Positions 22,271 through 32,973 of a stretch of 64,000 bases of DNA are shown here, piece by piece; the first letter of the stretch is position 1; the number at the start of each line of letters is the position of its first letter. Made by a program: the position numbers and the translations under genes. The DNA lies in the NCBI GenBank assembly GCA_009760855.2, contig WPIO01000024.1, positions 4,936,001 through 5,000,000 on the forward strand. Reading direction: 5' to 3'. The notes beneath the pieces are model-generated. The model was not told where the DNA came from. It worked only from the letters and a program-made list of their open reading frames with translations, and did not search any database. Origin of the DNA: Cristatella mucedo (taxonomy: Eukaryota; Bryozoa; Phylactolaemata; Cristatellidae).

Positions 22271-23049
22271 GCTTCACAGCCGTTGTACCAGGCGATTTCA
22301 CCTTGACCTGCAGAGCAGCCCAGACTGACTCAAGACACCGGCTATTTTCGGAGCTGCAGACGACTGCTGATTGGCTGCACCTAGGCCTATAGGCCTCTGC
22401 CAAGGCCACGCCAACTGGGGATGATCAGAGCTGGTACGAGCGCGATCATGAAGAGTAGCCAGTGGTATTAAGATTAGCATGCATGATGGCTTGGTCGGCC
22501 AATAATTTATCATTTAGGACTACTACATATTGGACCCATTGGTTGCTCGTTCTTTTTCCGTATTTGATACGGTTCTTGTTCTGTTTGTCGGCTGCGTTGA
22601 TAAACCACCAAAATTTTCTCGACCATTGCCCGGTGAATGGCTTCATGGCAGCACTGCGTCTCAGATAACCTAGTGGTGGGTTAGTTCTGTTAGGTATGCT
22701 GGATCCAGAGAATCGGTGGACATTAAATTTGGTGACATAACTTTGGAATGTGCTCTGACCTGATTATGTATCTAGCCAAGATGACAAATCTTAGTATTCA
22801 ATATGTGATTTCTTTAGCAATAAGGGCAGCGTCGAGTCTTTGTTGGATTTAGCGTTTAAAAGCAATCCTCATTTTAAAGCTATCTATTAAGGTTTTTTGA
22901 TCTGTTCCGATGGCATTTTGTGAGCTTATTCGATTTATAACTGCTGGTTTCTTACTTAGCACGCTTAAAAATGACACAATTGACATTGAGCCCTCATCGG
23001 CTCGTATAAGTTTGTCTTTATGAGGGTTACGATGTCCATGCATTGTGCG
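22271..23049. other. Unassigned
   Basis: Short frames on both strands lack motifs. No recognised repeat. Confidence 0.4.
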
Positions 23050-24560
23050 CCTGTAAACACGAGTTGCGATTGGAGCTTGTTTTTAAGTGGCACACAATGT
23101 ATTTGTTAAAATGGTGATCATTTGATTTTTGTTTACCGGTGAGAGATTACGTCCTAATTTGAGCCATCCCGATTGGTTCTTGTAGATTTCGTTTGTGTTT
23201 TAGGGCACCTTTTTCATTTTCGCTTTGGCCATTTCATTATAGTCAAAACTAGAAATATTTTGTTATCCAGTTAAAAACAAGCCGTTCTATTTCTTAATGG
23301 TACTGGAAACTATGGGATTTGTAAATTGTGTATGAGTTTGGAGCCGAGCTATGGGGGTCCCAGTGAAACTTTGATGACACCCTCGAGACAATTCTAGTTG
23401 GTCCTTCCTATTATTAAAACATCTTCAATCTGTGAGATTAAAATTTATTTTTGAGTTCTTTGATGTTTCTGTCATAGCGGTGGGGAAATGACGATGGTTA
23501 TTGATCCTCTTAGATCTGTTCCACTACTTCGTAAAATTCACCTGTTTCAAACAGTTGACATGCGAGATTCTCCAGGAGATGAATTCTTCGTTGCTTTAGA
23601 GGACATATCGCATGATTGCTATTGCATTTAAATAGCCAAAGTCCGTGGTCAAGGTACGTTATTTTATAGGCGTGGCTTAGACTGATATCAGCCAGTCTTT
23701 CTGCCTTTTCAATTTTTTCTCGGGTCTCTCGGTCAGTACGAAACGACTTTCGTCCCTTACGTTTTATTAAGCTTTGGTACTATCAGGTGTGATACCGCGC
23801 TTTAAACCTGTTCTATGTCTCAGGGATCTGTTTCCAACGAAAGGCTATCAGTCTTTCACCTGATTACATACTTGTCTTCTCTCCGTGTGGTGGCATTAAT
23901 GCTACTTTAGATGACCTGAAGTTGCGGCATTAGTGGCTGTACATGACAACGAAGACAGTCATATTGGTGGTGCTTAATTCAAGTTCCCAGCAGCTGGCAA
24001 TGAGGTGCAGACAGTACGCTAAGAAGCTCAAACGGCTCAGTTTGACAGCTTTCGACTGATGACGACCCTGCGATACGACCAGCGTCATAAGAGCTGCTAC
24101 ATTCAAGCACGATGCCGGCTTCCAACTCGTACTAGCAAGCCAGACGACATCTGGAGGCTGAACGCTTAAACGGCCGTCATCAAAAATATAATTCATTTAT
24201 ATAGCGCCCCAAGAGAAATTAATCTCCATTCAGGCGTTTCACATATGCCTCGGGGCTCGAGCCCACGACCTTTGTCAGACCTTGGTCGGGGCGAGCACCT
24301 TAACTGCTAGACCAAACCAGACACTAAGTGTCTATGAGTAGCCAAATGTCCGCGGAAGGCATGCTTCAAAGGAGAGGATAGTGCAATGTTCCGCGATTAT
24401 AGACGCCGAGCTTGACCTGTTAATCTCGATTACGAGCGATGATCTACGGTACTGAGCGATCATGTAGCTAATCATTTAACAGCTGTGATAAGCCCAGGCT
24501 TATGAGCAGCGCCATGTATGATTATGTATGAACGAGATTATTGTCTAATTTGTTACCTTG
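23050..24560 (+). repeat. Duplicated segment, copy 2 (paired with 17.48-19.20 kb)
   Basis: Diverged partner of the 17.5-19.2 kb segment, same orientation. It lacks the SPIN-like MITE and the LINE A tail of copy 1, but has a SINE A inserted at 24185-24320 that copy 1 lacks. The pair therefore gives an insertion order: duplication first, all three insertions later. Confidence 0.75.
24185..24320 (-). mobile_element. SINE family A, antisense, near complete
   Basis: On the minus strand it shows CTAGCAGTTAAGGTGCTCGC, GGGCTCGAGCCCCG and the hairpin tail (GAAACGCCTGAATGGAG...TTGGGGCGCTATA). Copy 1 of the duplicated segment has the empty site (between GAAGCCATCG and CTGCGAGTCTATAAG). Confidence 0.8.
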
Positions 24561-25624
24561 TTACTATATAAGACAAGGACCTTACCGTAGTCGCTCTATT
24601 GGAGTAACAGTCAGCAGGCAGGTGAGTCTCAGCACTAAGCTTAAGCTGATTTAAGCCTGTAAACGATACCTGTAGTATGAAGTCGCTTGTAGTATCAGCC
24701 GTAGCCTAGTGTTTGTGCTTTTTCTGCTAATTTATTGTTGCTAGCCCATCATACAAAATACCAAGAGCTGAGTATGTCTTCGGTATAGAACGTATGGCTT
24801 CAGGCAATAGCTCGTTGCATGCGTTGTACAACAACCTAAAATAGTGAGGGTCATGCAGTCGTAATATTATCGCTTATACTGTACCCATGGTTGGTCGTTG
24901 GCTGGCATTCTGTATGCGTGCAACCCAACGACAAGCTATTTCTCGGGATGGAGCCGATGACGCCCTTTGAGATGTCTTGCGAAGTGTTTCAAAGCTTCAA
25001 TGGCTTCGGAAACTTCTTCGGCAGGCTTCCGAATTTTGAGTGGGAGAGTGAGGCTAAGGGAGTCGTGATTACCTCTGCTCCGTGCGTCCATAGAATAAAC
25101 TGGTGGTGTTGGTCACCTGTTGGCGTTCTGTATGTGTGCGAACCAAGCGACATCCATTAACCTTTTATCCTTTGAGTTTTGCATAAGCTGTAAGTGTGTG
25201 ACTGCATAAGAAAGTTTTCATGTTGTTATGTGTACGATATTTTGGGACTCGAGAAGCCACAAAGACAAAGTCGAGAGGAGATTTCCCTGTAGCTACGCAG
25301 TAGCTTAGACGAAGCGGGTGCCACTCTAGGACGGTTTCCACAGTAGTACACCTTGATCGTAACCCATAATAACAGCCAATAGGTCACCAACAAACTAGAG
25401 TTCGTGCCTCCAAATAAGCATCCCTACAAACTTCTCATTTCTTAATGTTTTCTAATGAAAACCTACCGAGCCAAGTTTAAGTGAATGGAAACGTGTAGAG
25501 CAATTGTAGATACTGACAGGCCTTAAACAAGTATTGCATGGTCGATTTCGTCGTGGTTTCGAGCTATGCACTAGCTGGAGATGCCTTTCCAGTAATGCAA
25601 TTTAAGTTTATATGGTTCTAGGTT
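24561..25624. other. Unassigned; small internal repeat
   Basis: An 89-codon frame at 24891-25160 contains a repeated piece: TGGCATTCTGTATGCGTGCA (24902-24921) and TGGCGTTCTGTATGTGTGCG (about 25120-25139). No family recognised. Confidence 0.35.
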
Positions 25625-25962
25625 TCGTTACTCACTTTCATGTCACCTCACTCTGGGCTCCAGCCTACCTATCAGATCCACCGCCCCAAAAGGCTAAGCC
25701 TCGTAGCACTGGCTTTTCGGAATCTAACTGTTTATCTATACCTCTTACAAACTTATAAACCTTTAGAGACCGTGCATGTTGCCACAAACCACACTTGCGT
25801 GATGACCTTCTGCATGTCACCCCAACCATGTTATTCTTGTTTATTAAGCATGCCTCTGCTAACCGTTCAATCATGCTTTCTTGCAGAAATGAAAAGGCCT
25901 AGAAAGAGATTGAGTTCTCTGTAGGCACTTTATCAAGGGTGTTATTATTATTATCATTATTC
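25625..25962 (+). mobile_element. LINE A 3' fragment
   Basis: Starts in the C-terminal ORF (GGCTCCAGCCTACCTATCAG) and keeps the hairpin (AAAGGCCTAGAAAGAG...TAGGCACTTTATCAAGGG) and a TTATTATTATTATC tail. It has an internal deletion of the ORF end. Confidence 0.8.
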
Positions 25963-26107
25963 TCCGGTTGCACTCACTAGTTGGCATATCCCAGTGGCGA
26001 AATCCAGTAATGCAGTCAAGTATTACTGTATTGTGCTGTCAGTAGGCAATTTCTAGATGATTAAATGCTCACAGAGCTTTGTGTGCAGCAATCTGATGCA
26101 ATCGCTT

Positions 26108-26524
26108 TTGGAATTGAATTGCTTACCTATACCTTGTAAAAACCTCAAATCCTTTGAAGTCAGTACCTTTAGTTCGTATGCTCCCAAAGCCTGGAACTCA
26201 CTCCCAACTTAAGTCGCGACATATCCTGAATTGACCCCATTTAAAAAGAAGCCAAAAATACATCTATTTATCACAGAATTTAGTGAATCCCTGTGATTCC
26301 ACATTTGTGGGCTTATGCATGCTGTCACAGTGCATGCTGTGACTAACCATACTTACATGCTGACCATGTGCATATCACCCATAAACATGTTAGTATTGTT
26401 GTTTAATGAGATCTGTTCAACTAACCATTCGGTCGCGCTTCCTTTGCAGAAAATGTAAAGCACCTAGAAAGCGATTGAGTTCTCTGAGAGTGCTTTATCA
26501 AATGTATACTAATATTATTTTTAT
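26108..26524 (+). mobile_element. LINE A 3' fragment
   Basis: Starts in the last ~60 codons of the ORF (GCTCCCAAAGCCTGGAACTC) and runs to the hairpin (AAAGCACCTAGAAAGCG...GAGAGTGCTTTATCAAATG). Its AT-rich tail abuts the direct-repeat element that follows. Confidence 0.8.
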
Positions 26525-26635
26525 AGAGGCACTCATTGCGAGATCGCTCTAGCCGCGCGGCAGTATACCATGACTCCTGACGAGTCTCCTTGTGGTTGAA
26601 TGCCTGTGCGCTTACGTTAATGAAACTTCATTGCA
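26525..26635 (+). repeat. Terminal direct repeat, left
   Basis: Begins AGAGGCACTCATTGC and ends ACTTCATTGCA. The 5' side is the AT-rich LINE A tail. Confidence 0.95.
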
Positions 26636-27379
26636 TGTAACCGGGTTCCAGGGGTCAAAGGCTATTTCCCGCCAAACCCCGCCATACTCCGGCCACGCTG
26701 CCGCTCGCCATGCCGCCGAGCTAGGGTAAGACGAGCGGCCGTCCGGTTAAACCTCTATATTAACGCATGCGCCAATAACAACAGTGCAACTAAACAAGTC
26801 TACAGTGAGGGTCCTATACACAGTACACTACGGGGGCGCAAGACGACGCAGCAAGCGCGAACAAACGTGTTAGTTGGGGTCAATCGGCTTCAGCAGTCCT
26901 GTCGTTGTACCGACTCCGAATCCAACAGTACGAGCGTACGCCGTCCAAAACCCGGCTGGCTAAGTAACTGCTGGCTAGTCCGAGTCGACAACTACCACAG
27001 TCGTAAGCGTCCACCGAAAGACGCCAACACACGGGGGGGGGGGTCACGAACACACTACACGGGGGGGGGGGAACGCGGTATAAACAAGTCAACAACGAGC
27101 GAGCTATCCAGCTCCGCTCGGGCCTTGGGTACTAGTTCCCTTGCGTGCGTGGCAGCATCGCCGGAGCACGCCTGCACGAATCTAGGTGCATAACTCGGCG
27201 AGACCGGGAGCCTCCAACACCACGACTTACTTGACCAACTTCCCGTACCCAAGAGCCCCGGTGACTTAACGTCACCGCATACATCCGGCCGTGCCGTAGG
27301 GTCCGACCCCGGCCTAGCCGGTGACCCTAACCCTCACTATAGCCGTCCGGTCCCAGCCAACTGAACCCAGCCTGGGTAC

Positions 27380-27490
27380 AGAGGCACTCATTGCGAGATC
27401 GCTCTAGCCGCGCGGCAGTATACCATGACTCCTGACGAGTCTCCTTGTGGTTGAATGCCTGTGCGCTTACGTTAATGAAACTTCATTGCA
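27380..27490 (+). repeat. Terminal direct repeat, right
   Basis: Base-for-base identical to the left repeat. Preceded by CCTGGGTAC and followed by AATCAAAGC. Confidence 0.95.
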
Positions 27491-27989
27491 AATCAAAGCT
27501 CAAACGCGATTACATGTCTGAGCTGTGGAGAAATTCAAAGAACAACTAGCAATCCTTTGGAGTTCCTATTGGTACATGGCCTCCTTTTCTGTGGGTTAAT
27601 AGAAATGGCGTCCATTTTTTGTTGCATCTTTGACAGAAGGTGAAACTTCAGAAGTAACAGCATCAAATTGTCGAGCCTGTATTTCGGCATCGTAACTGCG
27701 AATGCTATAGAAGGCGAAGAAGGGGAGAACTGCAAACGAATGAAACCCAAGGCGGCATACCGAATCAGAGGTACGTGCGAGATATTTTGTCGATACCTAA
27801 TGCCTTTTGTGGTAAATTCTGAAGCTCAAATTTATATGATGGTGTTCTCAGTTCTATAGTATTGGTTGCTATTGAACTTGCAGAGAATGTTTGCTGTGGA
27901 GTAGCGAAGACTACGCTTAGTGCGTAGCTGATGTGTAACAAGGTTTCAGAGGGCCCTCTGCAACTTCTAATCTAACTTGCCCACAGCCA
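27491..27989. other. Unassigned
   Basis: A plus-strand frame at 27668-27859 and a minus-strand frame at 27535-27750 are short and without motifs. Confidence 0.4.
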
Positions 27990-29301
27990 AATCTAATAAA
28001 AATAACAGCAATAGTTCATTGCCTAGAGCCCTTAGAGAAACGAATCTGTTTCTAGACACTTTACAGATACCTTATACAAAGCATTGCAAGCGATTTGTAA
28101 TAACGGCCGCAAGATGCAAGCGTAGCGTCATCAAGTATATGCAAACACTGTACGAATGTTAAGAAAAGCCCACCGAATGGTGTAATAAACAGGTACATTT
28201 TAAGCTTTTTTCTAAATGCAGTTAGCTTAGGGAACATGCGTCGATAATAAGTTTTCGGAGCACAGGAACTAAAGACACGGTCTTCGGCGGTTCTGAGGTT
28301 AGTACGAAGTTTGCCAAAACGAAAAGATTCCGGAAAGTGAGTGGCAAAGGCGACTTTTATGATTCACCGATTGGTGGGGGATTGGTTTCGTTGGGTAGGC
28401 TGGAGATATAGAATGGAAGAATCTACAAGTAAGTGACGTGGCCTTGAAATCGATGCGTTGCTTGATTGGGAGCCAGTGCAGCTTGGGGAGAGGTTATGTG
28501 GAGTGGCAATCGCGACACTTACAAAAAAACAAGCCTCGGCGCAGTGTTTTGTGACACTTTAAGCACCCAATTGCAGACGCCGTGATTCCAGCAAGCAGTG
28601 AGTTACTAAAATCGAGATGGGATGTTGCATATTCGTTGACCCATTTGGATTTATTATCTTGTCTGAGCAAGCCCAAATTTAGGTTCGTTCTGTAGCTGAA
28701 AGTAAGCAGAATCGACTGTAGAACAGATGTTGTGGTCTAATAAGAGTTCATCTGAGAACAAGACACGTAGTTTAGGTACAGATTCAATAAGAGATATGAT
28801 GGCAGCGCCAATTGTGAGCGTCCGCATTTCCAGTTTATAAATTTAACTTCAGTTGCCCGTAGCTAGTAAGTTGCTTTTATAATCATTCATCTTACGAAAA
28901 TTTGCTGCCATCGGTGTGTGAATATCAGCAATACATGCAGCAAGGGAGTTAACAGATTCGACGTGCTCGAGGGTTCAGGTATAAACGTAAAGGTACAACT
29001 GTGTGTTATCTGTATACAAGTGAAAGCCAGATTATGCATGGCAATCACATCAGCAAGAGGGAGAGTATAAATCGTTAAAAGAACGCGACCAAGCACAAAT
29101 CTCTGTGGTACCCATATTTTAGAGGTACATAGGATGATCTTTGTCCATTCACATCAATTCTCCCACAAAGATAGCATCTAAATCACTGCAATGCAGCGCC
29201 AGTGCTGCCCAGGCGAGATGAGAGGTGGTCACGGAGGACTTGGTGATCATTAGTATCGAAAGCTACCGAAAGGTCGAGCAGAACAGGTAGTGCGTCTCTA
29301 C

Positions 29302-29637
29302 CTAAGTCTGCATTCTTAGATCGTTATACACCCGAAGCAATGGTGACTCTACAGTGATTAGTTCTAAAACCGGACTGTAACCAACTGGCAAGGTTTGAGG
29401 TTCAATATATGTGTTCAGCTGGTCTGCCACGACTCGTTCCAGTGCCTTTGATAGAAACGGCAGATAAGATATTTGGCAATTGCTCAAGGTCTCTTGGTCT
29501 AGTGTTGCTCGTTTGAGTACTGGCCTGAATGCAGAAGTTTTGAAAGATGCTGGTACATGACCTGAGGCTAATGACATATTTATGATGTTAGTTATGCATT
29601 GCAGCAGCAGATCAATGCAACGTAGGAGCAGGAGCAT
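29302..29637 (-). pseudogene. LINE A reverse transcriptase N-terminal fragment
   Basis: About 110 codons with [30 protein letters not shown] and [17 protein letters not shown]. The frame then breaks; a further reverse transcriptase piece follows at 28887-29096 with [15 protein letters not shown]. Confidence 0.8.
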
Positions 29638-30403
29638 GGTAATAGGTGATGCAGCAGATCGCAGAAGAAGAAGTAGAAGTAAGACAGTTGGAATAGGATC
29701 CAGAGGACTAGCTCTCTTCTTCTATTGAGATATTAACTTCAGGACAAGATCGCTAGTGACCTCAAGTGTAGACATTGAGGTGCTGCATAGAATTAAGGGA
29801 CATGATTCTAGAGGGTTGATGCCATCTTAGGGATGAATTCTCTGATCTTGTCTATTTTGTGTACAAAGAAGCCAGGGAAGCGATCAGTTAGGTCATCAAG
29901 GGATATTTTGGTAAATAGCTAACCTGAGAGCGGTTAAGGAGATGCTTGATTGCTGACATTGGTTATTTTTGGATTGTGCATCTGTGATTCAACAATGTAT
30001 TTATAGAAGCTAGACCTTTGCTAGGATCTATTAGTACGATCTACAGTAGTCCTCGTACGCATGTCGATGGACAGTCAGCCCTAATCTTGTGTGTACTTTT
30101 ACAAGCTTTCGCTTAGTACACCTAGCTAATTTAATGTTTTTGGTAAACGATAGGCCGTCTAGGAGAGGGCACACAGTGCGCTTAGTCAGTGGTGCAAACT
30201 TGTCGAGCATGTCAGCTAGTGTCGTGTTGTAGAAATCCACCAAAAAAATGACAGAACGGAAGAGGGATTGAGCAGCAGAGGCGGAGCAGATATTTTCGCA
30301 CGGACAACATCGACCTCAATGGTCTTGAGGTTCCACGGTTCACATGGAATTTAGATCAGGATGAGGGCACACAGTGTAGACTGAATGAGATCATGTGGTC
30401 AGA

Positions 30404-30610
30404 TTAGTAGAATTTGGTAATAATTGGTGATGAAAAGGTTAAGTTGTATGAGAAAATTTGGTCGCGAATGTTACCCTTGATGTGAGTAGGGCCACGTACA
30501 TGAGCCAGAAAAGACAGTGAGTCAGTCAGTGCATGAAGTTCGGTGCTTATGGCGTCAGATAAGTTATTAAATTGGATGATGCAATGACGGAAGATCGATT
30601 TCGTACACAC
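30404..30610 (-). pseudogene. LINE A endonuclease C-terminal fragment
   Basis: A short open piece with the block VRGPTHIKGNIRD, the position where apurinic-type LINE endonucleases carry a G-T-H ... D signature. It joins, after a frameshift, the VAVVYRPPG block at about 30660-30690. Confidence 0.7.
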
Positions 30611-30690
30611 AGAATCAAAATAAGATCAGAGAAATCTGAGATAACGGAGGACTTGGTACCCGGTGGGCGATAGACAACCGCCACCATAGG

Positions 30691-31630
30691 TAATAATATA
30701 ATAATACACTTGAAAACGCGCCCTCAGAGAACCAAATCTCTTTCTAGGCGCTTTGCATGTGCTGCAAAGGCAACAAGATTTAATAATGAGTGGTATAATG
30801 CTTGATAAACAACGTGAATAACATGTTTAGGGGTGACATGCACCGGGTCAGCATGCAAGTGCGGTTAGTGGTAACATGCATCAGTGTCAGCACGCATAAG
30901 CACAGAAAGGATGAATCGCAGGGACCCACTAAATGCTGTCCTAAATAGGTGCGTTTTTAATTTCACTTTGAATGTGGTCAAGTTAGGGGATGTCGTGACG
31001 GAATTTGGGAGTAAGTTCTAGGCTTTGGGACGACACGAAGTAAATGCATGGTCTCCAAAGTATGTGAGGTCTGTACGAGGTATAGGTAAACAGTTAGTTT
31101 TCGCAAAGAGGCTCTACGATGCTTGGCCTGGTGGGGTAATAGATCTGATACTTAGCCTTTAGCCGAAGAATGAAGGAGCCTAAAAGTGAGTGACAGAACC
31201 TTGAATTCGACCCGTTGCTTGACTGGTAGCCAGTGCAGGTCGACGAGAAGTGGTGTGATGTGGCAATTGCGAGGCTCACGAGAGACAAGACTAGCTGCAG
31301 AGTTTCGTACCAGCTGTAATCGCCTTATTGCACATGCCGGCAGAGCAGTAAGCAGTGAGTTACAGAAATCAAGACAAGATGTCGCGAATGGACCAACTTG
31401 GACGTGGTACTCTTATCTAAACAAGCCCGAATTTTAGCAATGTGATGTAGCTGAAAGTAGGCAGACCTTATTGTGGAGCTGATGTGGTCGTCTAACGAGA
31501 GATCACTTTGGAGCATGACATCTAGATTTCGAGCTGATTCTACAGGAGATATGCTGGCAGATTCCACTTTGAGCGTTAGCCTTTCCAATTTCAGAATCAC
31601 TATGGGTTTGCCCATAACTAATACTTTAGT
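30691..31630 (-). mobile_element. Nested LINE A inserted in the endonuclease of the larger copy
   Basis: A 5'-truncated copy starting at the LVMGKP block and running to its own hairpin and TAATAATA tail at about 30691-30755. On one side lies ...SFESIVFIS and on the other VAVVYRPPG, which are neighbours in an intact endonuclease. The insertion point is thus inside the older element. The ORF remnant (within 31325-31822 on the minus strand) reads through the junction. Confidence 0.8.
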
Positions 31631-32315
31631 TGCTTTTTTCGGGTGAAATGAAGACAATAGATTCGAAAGACCACTTCGAGGGTAGTGCATATAAGTTGAA
31701 ATCAAACGTTCATGCGTGTGATAATGTCGACTCCGCCTCCAGTTTTGATTGTGGTGTGAAAGAAGAAGAAACCAGTCGGATTTAAGTCTTTTATTGTAGG
31801 GCTGTTTACCAATTTTAGCCAAGTTTTAGTCACGGCGAGCACGTCGAGACGTTTTTTCAGAAACAATGTTGCTCATTATAAGGCGTTTAATGGACATTGA
31901 GTGAGGATTCCAAAGACAAGCGTTAAGTTGGGCCGCTGCAGTTATAGCAGGCCTGATGACCACTAAGTTACAGATACTTACTGTAGCGTTTGAGGTAGAA
32001 CGTGCCGGGCGGCTCGAGACAATGTCAGGAATAGCAAACGGTCGGGTACTGAGCTCGAATCTCCTGCCAAACGAGCGAGCGGCGTCTGAGCTTGCGGCCC
32101 GGCCCTGCGGTGGCTCTTTGTGGGCGCTTATCTTTCGTCATTGCATACTTCACGGATCGCAGCAACGGCAATAACATCTGGGAATGCATTTGAACTACCG
32201 TAATAAAGCAATATAATAAGTACGCACGATCATAACTAGCACGCAGGTAACTACCTGCTGGCGTATCTAAGGCTGCCGTCGGCGTGGCAGACCCGGCAGC
32301 TTGAAGCAATAGGGG

Positions 32316-32870
32316 TTAAGGTGTCCATAGGCACTCAATTCTCACTCTCGCTACGGTAAAAAACCCGGATAAGCTTTAAACATATATTAGCTGCATCGCT
32401 TCCCATATACGATGTTCGCAATAACTTCAGTTTTCGCGAGAGAAATTTCTGCAACGGACAAGGATACACCATACAGCTCACTCGGTGTCGGGAGGCTGAA
32501 TACCACAGTTATTATTATTTATTGATTAGTTGAAGATGCGACTACCTTGTATTCATATGCAGGCTTTGAAGGCTTGTACTTTGAATTGTTATTGTATATA
32601 TTCGAATCTTATTGTTTGAATATGTGTGTTTCGCCCATTGCCCATACGAGATACGAATAGCTGTTCTAGATAGCTCAGCTAGTATGACACTGTCTCCTCA
32701 ACGTAAAGTGGCATAAGGTTCTTTCTTGTTTGACGTCGTAAACTTGTGGCTCCTAATACGACGACACAACCCCTAGGTGTTTTATATACAAATAGTATTG
32801 TGGTAGTCTAAATTTAAAAGCCGCCAGTCGAAAAATAGTCTAATCAGCTGGCATCAACTTAACTGCTTAA
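32316..32870. other. Unassigned AT-rich stretch
   Basis: No element or ORF recognised. It could hold the promoter of the zinc-finger ORF that follows, but I see no clear TATA or initiator. Confidence 0.35.
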
Positions 32871-32973
32871 CGATGCTGTGCAGACGCGCATCGCTGAGCT
32901 CATTCTGTGGAATATTGTTTCGAATCTGCAGCTAAAACATAATTGTACGTACCTAGAACCAGCATTCCTGGGA

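Larger units (their letters stand above)
26525..27490. mobile_element. Non-coding element with 111 bp terminal direct repeats
   Basis: Two identical 111-base direct repeats (26525-26635 and 27380-27490) bracket 744 bases of C/A/G-rich DNA. I compared all 111 positions and found no difference. The interior has two G runs (about 27032-27042 and 27060-27071), no long conserved frame and no recognised family. The repeat contains a short hairpin, GACTC-CTGAC-GAGTC, and near its end AATGAA-AC-TTCATT. The layout fits a small terminal-repeat retroelement (TRIM or retrozyme type) or 1.13 units of an 855-base tandem repeat. I see no clear target-site duplication, tRNA primer site or polypurine tract, so the class is open. 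Confidence 0.7.
27990..32315 (-). mobile_element. LINE A, longest copy, split by a nested LINE A
   Basis: On the minus strand the order from 5' to 3' is as follows. A possible pre-endonuclease region lies at about 32315-31980. The endonuclease N-terminal half (QLNACLWNP, VLAVTKTWL-like, SKWSFESIVFIS) lies at about 31975-31640. The second endonuclease half (VAVVYRPPG, RGPTHIKGNIRD) lies at 30690-30430. The linker (30243-30031), reverse transcriptase (29637-28887) and C-terminal pieces follow, with the hairpin tail near 28075-27995. Nonsense and frameshift changes are many. The 30691-31630 block is a second LINE A that interrupts the endonuclease. Confidence 0.82.

Noticed and set aside
26525-26635. 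Hammerhead ribozyme in the 111-base repeat (CTGACGAG and GAAAC words)
   Set aside because: The bases following CTGACGA and preceding GAAA do not pair into a stem II, and the cleavage-site context is unclear. Kept only as a test to run, not as a feature.
26525-27490. Classical LTR retrotransposon
   Set aside because: No gag/pol, repeats do not start TG and end CA together, no convincing primer-binding site, polypurine tract or target duplication.
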